64,000 bases of DNA from Notospermus geniculatus (Eukaryota > Nemertea > Pilidiophora > Heteronemertea > Lineidae). The stretch spans positions 104,227 to 168,226 of the forward strand of contig NMRB01000069.1 of the NCBI GenBank assembly GCA_002633025.1, read 5' to 3'. Position numbers and translations under genes: made by a program. Below, piece by piece: positions 61,701-64,000 of the stretch (the stretch's first letter is position 1; every line of letters starts with the position of its first letter). The notes under the pieces are model-generated. The model made no database searches. It was not told the DNA's origin and saw only the letters and a program-made list of their open reading frames with translations.

Positions 61701-62577
61701 TGCTTAACACAAGATGAAATAGAGACGACAGATTGCAAATTTGGAGTGTGGGTGGACACATTAGGGACTTTCAGCAAGGCTCCGTATCGTCGATCCGTGT
61801 CACGTATGACGTATCGAGCTAATGTATTTTCTACTAAAGTCATACGTCATATGTGATACGGATCGATGATACGGAGCCTTGCTGAAAGTCCCTATTTAAA
61901 AACTGCACAAATAGGAGCACCCGGACTACGAGCTACACATTAACCCCTTATAGCTGTTGTTGTCTGCCTGTGGTTGTGGCAGAAGTTGGCTACAAGGGAA
62001 ATCTTCAAAGACATCAAATATCAAGGATCCACATCAGGTGCACAACCTTCAAGGAACAACCAACGACCACCCTCCTTTCTCACTTACAACTCTGCTCTAT
62101 GTCAGGGGAGGGGGAGTGGGGGGGGGTTGATGACATCGTCGTATTGGTGTATTACTTCAAGAATGGCTAAACCACCGAATCCATAAATAATGAAAGTACG
62201 TACGTTTTGATTGGAATTCGTCCTTCCTTGTCAGTCATCACAGTCATTTTGGTGTGAGCCTTCTCTAAGAAGTTTTTCGCGCATCCGTTTAATGCTAACA
62301 GGTTTTGGGAATAACTCATCAATTCGTGTGTCCATAGCTATACAAAGAGAAAGAGAGGCAAGGATAACATCACTCCGGCAACAAGTCATGATCGAGCTTC
62401 TGCCAAGGCCCATGGGAAAGGCTAACAAACACTTACCTTTGCTATATCTGCTGATATTCCAACAAAATTTACCCAAGTGAGGTTAAAAAAATCCTGTCCA
62501 TGGCCTATTGTGATAGTTTTGTCCTCTACCGACACCTTTGGGTCACCTATCATCAACGTTTCCTTCAGTTTGGGATC
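31595..62577 (-). CDS. PLCB1: Phospholipase C-beta, PLCB1/2/3 (PLC21C) class, 28 exons, 5' end outside window
   Basis: Gq-activated phosphoinositide phospholipase C, which hydrolyses PIP2 to IP3 and diacylglycerol at the plasma membrane. I joined 28 minus-strand exons with GT/AG borders and unbroken phase, giving 1213 residues to a TAG stop at 31595-31597. Visible order (residue 1 is the first codon at 62577): end of PH domain and EF hands 1-211, X half about 220-395, acidic linker about 398-505, Y half about 508-640, C2 about 655-780, low-complexity linker 811-930, coiled-coil C-terminal domain about 935-1213. Catalytic residues are all present: His255, Asn256, Glu285, Asp287, His302, Glu336. 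About 80-90 N-terminal residues are missing and should lie right of 64000. EF-hand and X-domain wording ([28 protein letters not shown]) fits the PLC21C/PLCB1-3 class, not norpA/PLCB4. The symbol is given for an invertebrate gene co-orthologous to vertebrate PLCB1, 2 and 3. Confidence 0.95.
31843..31987 (-). CDS. PLCB1: PLCB1-class exon, coiled coil (1128-1175)
   Basis: [44 protein letters not shown]. Donor GTACGT. Confidence 0.95.
32155..32305. mobile_element. Degraded palindromic MITE (TATCTCCACT family)
   Basis: CAGTGGGAGTATGGTTGATT, CTACGAAGTACACTGTA and AATAAACCATACT fit the family consensus. It lies in the intron left of the exon at 32399. Confidence 0.6.
32399..32550 (-). CDS. PLCB1: PLCB1-class exon, coiled coil (1077-1126)
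   Basis: [46 protein letters not shown] plus two bases of a split Arg. Donor GTTTGT. Confidence 0.95.
32674..32822. mobile_element. CAGGGGCGGATCC-family MITE, 149 bp
   Basis: Starts CAGGGGCAGATCCAGG and ends CTGGATCCGCACCTG, flanked by CCATA at 32669-32673 and 32823-32827. It lies in the intron between exons at 32399-32550 and 32984-33103. Confidence 0.9.
32984..33103 (-). CDS. PLCB1: PLCB1-class exon, coiled coil (1037-1076)
   Basis: [20 protein letters not shown] then [11 protein letters not shown]; 40 codons, phase 0. Donor GTAGGT. Confidence 0.93.
33104..35697 (-). other. PLCB1-class intron within the coiled-coil region
   Basis: A 2.6-kb intron. Positions 33660-33960 are degenerate tandem sequence built on AAGGCATAGAACA and TGGTTTTCTTGGTCAA. 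Positions 34270-34340 repeat ATTCTACACTGC. Nothing else was seen. Confidence 0.7.
35698..35892 (-). CDS. PLCB1: PLCB1-class exon, coiled coil (972-1036)
   Basis: [17 protein letters not shown], then [18 protein letters not shown] and LVKEQDTK. Charged helix throughout; 65 codons, phase 0. Acceptor TAG, donor GTGAGA. Confidence 0.95.
35981..36285 (-). mobile_element. tRNA-derived SINE, split by a transposon
   Basis: On the minus strand, GGCGATGCAGTCG resembles a Pol III A box and GGGTTCAATTCC a B box (36072-36083). The two halves are separated by the 131-bp element at 36117-36247. The downstream body matches the SINE at 52515 (GGATCAAGTG, CTCAGAAA-like tail). Confidence 0.65.
36117..36247. 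mobile_element. Foldback MITE with TTA duplication, 131 bp
   Basis: Nearly perfect long arms from GGCTGACTTTACATCGGATG to its complement ending GTCAGCC. TTA stands at 36114-36116 and 36248-36250. A three-base TWA duplication is typical of PIF/Harbinger elements. Core shared with 5853-5985. Confidence 0.88.
36442..36557 (-). CDS. PLCB1: PLCB1-class exon, start of coiled-coil C-terminal domain (934-971)
   Basis: [37 protein letters not shown]. It matches the start of the PLC-beta distal C-terminal domain (helical, membrane and G-alpha-q binding). Donor GTAAGA. Confidence 0.95.
36708..36818 (-). CDS. PLCB1: PLCB1-class exon, linker (897-932)
   Basis: [20 protein letters not shown] then [12 protein letters not shown]. 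Low complexity. Accepted on clean CAG acceptor, GTGAGC donor and phase fit on both sides. Confidence 0.88.
36875..37056. mobile_element. GTGGAACCTC MITE
   Basis: Starts AGAGTGGAACCTCCCTTAA and ends TTAATAGAGAGGTTCCACTG, with TA at both borders, as in Tc1/mariner-type elements. Internal GGACACCTCT motifs are repeated. Degraded relatives lie at 44207, 49010 and 55228. Confidence 0.85.
37182..37407 (-). CDS. PLCB1: PLCB1-class exon, Ser/Arg-rich linker (821-895)
   Basis: [53 protein letters not shown] low-complexity, probably disordered and phosphorylatable linker between C2 and the coiled coil. Acceptor CAG and donor GTAAGT; phase 0 in, phase 1 out. Confidence 0.88.
39332..39361 (-). CDS. PLCB1: PLCB1-class 30-base microexon (811-820)
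   Basis: Exactly ten codons, [10 protein letters not shown], between acceptor TTTCAG and donor GTAAGA, phase 0 on both sides. Flanking exons also meet in phase 0, so skipping it would keep the frame. It is supported by splice signals and phase only, since this linker is not conserved. Confidence 0.7.
39944..40087. mobile_element. Palindromic MITE (TATCTCCACT family)
   Basis: Starts GCAGTATCTCCACTTG and ends AAGTGGAGACACTGCC, complementary ends, with the shared AAATACACTGTGCTGTACAG core. Confidence 0.8.
40437..40664. mobile_element. MITE with TA duplication, 228 bp
   Basis: Perfect ends GACAAATCCCAAATT and AATTTGGGATTTGTC, with TA on both sides. About 85 percent like the 22500 copy by eye, with a short deletion near its right end. 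Confidence 0.88.
40987..41069. repeat. Short foldback, 83 bp
   Basis: TAGTCTGGTTCCTTGACCTG against CAGGTCAGGGCACCAGACTA, complementary with two mismatches. Confidence 0.7.
42083..42180 (-). CDS. PLCB1: PLCB1-class exon, proximal C-terminal segment (779-810)
   Basis: [18 protein letters not shown] then [11 protein letters not shown]. This matches the C2-adjacent helix region that contacts activated G-alpha-q in the family. Donor GTATGT. Confidence 0.93.
42233..42406. mobile_element. CAATAGGAG-type MITE, 174 bp, in a PLCB1-class intron
   Basis: Ends CAATAGGAGCAGTCAG and CTGACTGCTCCTATTG are perfect 16-bp complements. It has the same length as the 13433 copy. It lies between exons 42083-42180 and 42614-42718. 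Confidence 0.9.
42614..42718 (-). CDS. PLCB1: PLCB1-class exon, end of C2 domain (744-777)
   Basis: [20 protein letters not shown] then [10 protein letters not shown]. Donor GTGAGT. The YRHISLRNE motif is shared by PLCB1 and PLCB4 classes. Confidence 0.97.
42953..43052 (-). CDS. PLCB1: PLCB1-class exon, C2 domain (710-742)
   Basis: [19 protein letters not shown], then [13 protein letters not shown] plus one base. Donor GTAAGG. Confidence 0.97.
43419..43583 (-). CDS. PLCB1: PLCB1-class exon, C2 domain (655-709)
   Basis: [48 protein letters not shown]: a typical PLC-beta C2 start. It is 55 codons, phase 0 at both ends; donor GTTAGT. Confidence 0.97.
44020..44174 (-). CDS. PLCB1: PLCB1-class exon, end of Y half and barrel (604-654)
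   Basis: [18 protein letters not shown], then [15 protein letters not shown] and [12 protein letters not shown]. It closes the catalytic barrel and leads into the C2 domain. Donor GTGAGG. Confidence 0.97.
44207..44402. mobile_element. Degraded GTGGAACCTC MITE
   Basis: GCGGAACCTCCCTCGATGG, CACCTCCCAATTGATGACAG and CAGGTGTCCTTTGTTATG follow the 36875 element. Confidence 0.65.
44558..44682 (-). CDS. PLCB1: PLCB1-class exon, Y half (562-602)
   Basis: [18 protein letters not shown], then [20 protein letters not shown], the most conserved part of the Y half. Donor GTAAGA. Confidence 0.98.
44834..44918 (-). CDS. PLCB1: PLCB1-class exon, Y half (534-560)
   Basis: [15 protein letters not shown] to QPVEFV plus two bases of a split Asn. 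The donor GTATCC is weaker than its neighbours, but is required by phase and gives the conserved VEFVNYNKRQ across the junction. Confidence 0.95.
45093..45146. mobile_element. Minimal AAGCCCCCGTCAC inverted repeat
   Basis: TAAAGCCCCCGTCACAT mirrored by ATGTGACAGGGGCTTTA, about 54 bp in all. The ends match the longer element at 62762. Confidence 0.7.
45229..45325 (-). CDS. PLCB1: PLCB1-class exon, start of Y half (501-532)
   Basis: Begins [14 protein letters not shown] and reads [18 protein letters not shown], the conserved start of the Y half. Donor GTAAGT. Acceptor TTGCAG; a second CAG a few codons in is possible but less likely. Confidence 0.95.
45461..45567. mobile_element. GGCCCATATTCATAAA foldback
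   Basis: GGCCCCATATTCATAAAACT and TATGTTTATGAACATGGGCC, with CTTTGTTCAACA in the centre. Second copy at 56987. Confidence 0.8.
45915..46225 (-). CDS. PLCB1: PLCB1-class exon, acidic X-Y linker (398-500)
   Basis: The largest exon, 311 bases. Starts at the split Ser with a Gln/Gly-rich GQGQGQTQQ, then an Asp/Ser/Glu run ([16 protein letters not shown]) and a Lys/Glu segment ([14 protein letters not shown]). In PLC-beta enzymes an acidic X-Y linker covers the active site until membrane engagement. This linker is long and well suited to that role. Donor GTGGGT. Confidence 0.93.
48590..48810. repeat. Degenerate GACATGAAT / GTGTGCTGCCAGC repeat
   Basis: GAGATCATCTCTG, CGAGCTGAAACCTAAGC and GTGTGCTGCCAGCTTTAG recur. 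Related sequence lies near 5070-5130, 5480-5530, 5990-6020 and 9630-9680. Confidence 0.5.
49008..49175. mobile_element. GTGGAACCTC MITE, partial
   Basis: AGAGTGGAACCTCCCTTAAT at the left and TTATTAGAGAGGGTCTCTTG at the right. Confidence 0.7.
49262..49600. mobile_element. Larger inverted-repeat element with GTGGCGGATCCA ends
   Basis: AGTGGCGGATCCAGG at the left and CTTGGATCCGCCACT at the right, about 338 bp apart. G-rich and C-rich inner segments interrupted by five N. Related in its ends to the CAGGGGCGGATCC family. Confidence 0.75.
50571..50730 (+). repeat. 40-bp tandem array with inverted GGTCA motif
   Basis: Four units start at 50571, 50611, 50653 and 50693. Each contains GGTCA-NN-TGACC (50583-50594, 50623-50634, 50666-50677, 50706-50717), preceded by a conserved GATTGGTACAG-like phrase. 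Confidence 0.9.
51890..51969 (+). repeat. Exact 40-bp tandem duplication
   Basis: Two identical adjacent units, each starting CTCATGGGTGCACAG and ending CACTGAGAAC. Confidence 0.95.
52515..52680 (-). mobile_element. tRNA-derived SINE
   Basis: Minus strand: GTGCGCAGTGGTTGTGT, then AGGTTCAATTCATGG, a B-box-like motif, then CGCCGCTTAGTATTCTC and GGATCAAGTG. The body matches the 35981 copy. Confidence 0.65.
53386..53470 (-). CDS. PLCB1: PLCB1-class exon, end of X half (369-396)
   Basis: [20 protein letters not shown] then NKKRHYHK plus one base; donor GTGAGT. It precedes the largest intron seen (7.2 kb). Confidence 0.95.
53702..53786 (-). CDS. PLCB1: PLCB1-class exon, X half (341-368)
   Basis: [20 protein letters not shown] to [15 protein letters not shown] is diagnostic of the PLCB1-3/PLC21C class; PLCB4 reads differently here. 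Donor GTACGT. Confidence 0.95.
53891..53970 (-). CDS. PLCB1: PLCB1-class exon, catalytic X half (314-339)
   Basis: [20 protein letters not shown] then SFENHC. Glu336 is the last calcium ligand (PLC-delta1 Glu390). Ends with two bases of a split Ser; donor GTAAGT. Confidence 0.97.
54518..54675 (-). CDS. PLCB1: PLCB1-class exon, catalytic X half (262-313)
   Basis: [20 protein letters not shown], then ELDCWDGKG and PIITHGFTM. Glu285 and Asp287 are calcium ligands and His302 the second catalytic histidine. Spacings from His255 are 30, 32 and 47 residues, as expected for PLC-beta. Donor GTGAGT. Confidence 0.98.
54908..55023 (+). repeat. 29-bp tandem array, four copies
   Basis: ACTAATGAC(A/G)TTCT(C/G)TAGT at 54908, 54937, 54966 and 54995. 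It lies in an intron, ending about 20 bases from the splice donor of the exon at 55042. Confidence 0.92.
55042..55188 (-). CDS. PLCB1: PLCB1-class exon, start of catalytic X half (213-260)
   Basis: Contains [11 protein letters not shown] and [20 protein letters not shown]. His255 is the first catalytic histidine and Asn256 the adjacent calcium ligand (PLC-delta1 His311/Asn312). Donor GTAAGA. A 29-bp tandem repeat starts just left of the donor. Confidence 0.98.
55226..55322. mobile_element. GTGGAACCTC MITE, deleted copy
   Basis: Ends with GTGTCCTTGATAGAGAGG then TTCCACAG. The left half is degraded. Confidence 0.65.
55648..55820 (-). CDS. PLCB1: PLCB1-class exon, EF hand (155-211)
   Basis: Begins after a split Ile with [19 protein letters not shown], then the PLC-beta signature [12 protein letters not shown], and ends LREK plus one base. 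Donor GTAGGC. Confidence 0.97.
56618..56774. mobile_element. Palindromic MITE (TATCTCCACT family)
   Basis: CCAGTGATCAGCGGGTG on the left and CCCACTGACCACTGGAGG on the right, with the family core ACCACCAAGTACATT. Confidence 0.7.
56987..57096. mobile_element. GGCCCATATTCATAAA foldback
   Basis: Same family as 45461, with better-kept arms: AAGTGTGACACTTATC against GATAAGTATCACACTT. Confidence 0.8.
57582..59045. repeat. Near-identical direct duplication around a single N, one copy with a MITE
   Basis: 57582-58395 and 58397-59045 both start ATTGACAAACTAATTGG and end ATGTCCAGGGGTAA. The first carries an extra 176-bp element at 57800-57975 that the second lacks. It is probably two haplotypes joined by the N at 58396. 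Confidence 0.88.
57800..57975. mobile_element. CAGGGGCGGATCC MITE, 176 bp, with empty site present
   Basis: Ends CAGGGGCGGATCC and GGATCCGCGCCTG are inverted with one mismatch. It is flanked by GCAAC on both sides (57795-57799 and 57976-57980). The duplicate at 58616 shows the site with one GCAAC and no insert. Confidence 0.92.
60568..60660 (+). other. Possible tRNA-like SINE head
   Basis: GTGTCAGAGTGGTGCAGTAA, then GTAGGTTCAATTCCTAG 45 bases on, resemble Pol III A and B boxes. No clear cloverleaf or tail was found, so this is only a candidate. Confidence 0.3.
60795..60895 (-). CDS. PLCB1: PLCB1-class exon, EF-hand region (121-153)
   Basis: Begins [18 protein letters not shown] and ends EIEQIFQD plus two bases of a split Ile codon; donor GTACGT. 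It is separated from the next exon by a 5-kb intron. Confidence 0.93.
61139..61223 (-). CDS. PLCB1: PLCB1-class exon, EF-hand region (93-120)
   Basis: Completes the split Thr, then [19 protein letters not shown] to PTAK; donor GTAAGG. DRKR(I/V)E is typical of PLCB1-3 and differs from the corresponding PLCB4 text. Confidence 0.95.
61224..62203 (-). other. PLCB1-class 1-kb intron
   Basis: Holds the 129-bp foldback element at 61764-61892 and nothing else I can name. Confidence 0.75.
61764..61892. mobile_element. Foldback MITE, 129 bp, TA flanks
   Basis: GGGACTTTCAGCAAGGCTCC and GGAGCCTTGCTGAAAGTCCC are perfect complements, extended inward by CGTATC and GATCCGT pairs. TA stands at 61762-61763 and 61893-61894. 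Confidence 0.9.
62204..62337 (-). CDS. PLCB1: PLCB1-class exon, PH to EF-hand region (48-91)
   Basis: Begins [14 protein letters not shown] and ends RIPIK plus two bases of a split Thr codon; donor GTACGT. The FLEKAHTK and GRIPIK motifs match the PLC21C/PLCB1 class. Confidence 0.95.
62437..62577 (-). CDS. PLCB1: PLCB1-class exon, end of PH domain (visible residues 1-47)
   Basis: Phase-0 exon beginning [14 protein letters not shown] and ending ISADIAK, with donor GTAAGT. It is the first exon of this gene in the window. Its acceptor CAG at 62578-62580 shows that upstream coding exons exist right of here. Confidence 0.95.
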
Positions 62578-62761
62578 CTGAAAAGAGAACCAACACAGCA
62601 AATTAGTCAATACGTACCAGTACACAAGACGTGACTCAATAGTTTCAATTGGACAAGGCCTGTCTCCACTATAGCAGTTTCTGCCACGATTTGCAAGTAG
62701 CAGTGCAGTTTTTACTGGGTTTGAAGAGTATGTGATGGTTTAGCAAATTTTTTGCCTGTTA

Positions 62762-62956
62762 AGCCCAGGTCACAAATCCACCGGGCCCGTACGATTTTCC
62801 CCACCCAGCGGCTTGCTGTGGATTTTAGAGACAGTACGGGTCCATTACGATTTTCATTTTCATTTTTATTTCTACGGTTTTCATTCCCCGAGGCTCAGGG
62901 GCATCTGTCTGTTTTACTCGCTGTACGGGCCCCGGAGTGAATATGTGACGGGGGCT
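62762..62956. mobile_element. AAGCCC/GGGGCT MITE with TTA duplication
   Basis: Starts AGCCCAGGTCACAAATCCAC and ends GAATATGTGACGGGGGCT, with TTA at 62759-62761 and 62957-62959. PIF/Harbinger-like by target size. Confidence 0.7.
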
Positions 62957-63054
62957 TTAGGTATCCCAGTGCCTGTGAAAACGACATCGCTCACTGCAAA
63001 GCCGCCAGGAATGGACATTTAGCCTTTCAAAAGACAACATTTGCCCTTCAATGG

Positions 63055-63195
63055 TGAAATGAAGTATTACAAGAATGACTGCTGACTACAGTAATAGCTC
63101 TATCATGTACTGCCAAGTACATTACTGCATAGTGTACAGCTATTACTTCAATCAACCATGCCCCCACTGATCACTAGTGGAGATACTGCCCTTAA
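63055..63195. mobile_element. Palindromic MITE (TATCTCCACT family)
   Basis: TAATAGCTCTATCATGTACT mirrored by GTACAGCTATTACTTCAATC, ending GTGGAGATACTGCCCTT. Confidence 0.75.
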
Positions 63196-64000
63196 CCATA
63201 GGAGGCTAGATATTCAAATGGGTAATACAAAGTTAAAGGTAAGCCACAAATTACAGTAAACGCATCAAAACATCGCCATCCAAACGAATTCTATTTCAAC
63301 CGAGGCCAATAATCAGAGCACATTTTTCTTTCACATGTCACATCTCATTTGAACAATGAACCAAAGAACTGCAATCAACTTTCAAAGATATTGAATTAAC
63401 ATCCATCAATGAGATGTAATTCCATTTCTGACATCCACCCTGTGCTACGTGAAAAGACCGTCTTCGATCAACAGTCAATACCAAGACAATATTACTTTCT
63501 GATGCAGTCTTGCCTCGTGCAAAAATGTCCACGAACTGCTTCACACATCCGTCAAATTTATTTCAACACTGATCAGCAAGTCAGTGCAAACTAATTTGAA
63601 TTATTTTATAGTTTGAAGAAAGATGCGATATTTTGCCGTCACGCTGTGAGATGATTTAACATTTTTACCCCCAAGAGATTTGAGATGAGAATAATGGAAG
63701 TGTGGAGATTATCGTTAACATGTGCAGTACTCAAGCTACCAAGAAGAAGCAGCTCTGTTAAAAGAACAGTGGACACTATTCTTCCATGCAACCTCTCCCA
63801 CCAAAGTCTACTCATCCATCAATGAATCGGGTGACATGATAATCTAGACAACAGTCTGTAAGGACACATGGCGACACTGATGCCAATCGGAATAATCTTT
63901 CGTTGTCTTCTTTTCTTATGTTCGGCCACACATGACTGGCAAGCACGACAGAGGAGTAGCTCCACAGGATTCTAATTAGTGGTAGGAATTAGGTTCGATG

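Larger units (their letters stand above)
62578..64000 (-). other. PLCB1-class intron, 5' part continuing past the window
   Basis: Lies upstream of the exon at 62437-62577. It contains foldback elements at 62762-62956 and about 63055-63195. The preceding PH-domain exon was not found up to 64000. Confidence 0.7.

Noticed and set aside
10319-62577. A single PLCB gene with its first three exons on a misplaced contig
   Set aside because: The join is in phase, but the N-terminal exons are PLCB4/norpA-like while the rest is PLCB1/PLC21C-like, and a tandem pair explains everything without an error. Kept as a finding to test.

Overview
This is an animal genomic window: intron-rich, about 40 percent G+C by eye, and crowded with short inverted-repeat transposons and minisatellites. 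It has no bacterial-style gene packing. The coding content consists of pieces of two phospholipase C-beta (PLCB) genes, both on the minus strand. I assembled both exon by exon: every exon has GT/AG borders and the reading phase carries across every junction. The source is probably a marine invertebrate (echinoderm, hemichordate, amphioxus or mollusc type). This rests on vertebrate-like exon borders combined with invertebrate-type repeats, and the phylum is not settled.

Layout, left to right. Positions 1-10318 are the third intron of a PLCB4/norpA-class gene, which runs off the left edge. Its first three coding exons lie at 18935-19018 (start codon), 17628-17708 and 10319-10378. They encode 75 residues that align without gaps to the start of vertebrate PLCB4. 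Positions 19019-31594 are about 12.6 kb of intergenic DNA holding repeats, a likely false duplication around a single N, a 120-N gap and probably the PLCB1-class 3' untranslated region. Positions 31595-62577 hold 28 consecutive exons (1213 codons plus stop) of a PLCB1/2/3-class gene (PLC21C/egl-8 type). They cover the end of the PH domain, EF hands, catalytic X and Y halves, C2 domain and the long coiled-coil C-terminal domain. Its first exons lie beyond position 64000.

How the genes relate. On the minus strand the order is PLCB1-class and then PLCB4-class, head to tail. Human PLCB1 and PLCB4 are also neighbours in this order and orientation on chromosome 20p12. The window therefore looks like an ancient tandem pair preserved in an invertebrate. 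Both enzymes would act downstream of Gq-type G proteins, cleaving PIP2 into IP3 and diacylglycerol at the plasma membrane. The PLCB4/norpA class is the one used in rhabdomeric phototransduction.

The non-coding DNA holds at least ten families of foldback or terminal-inverted-repeat elements, two copies of a tRNA-derived SINE (one split by a transposon), a retroelement tail with a 14-bp target duplication, and several minisatellites. One minisatellite is a four-copy array of an inverted GGTCA motif inside the largest PLCB1-class intron.
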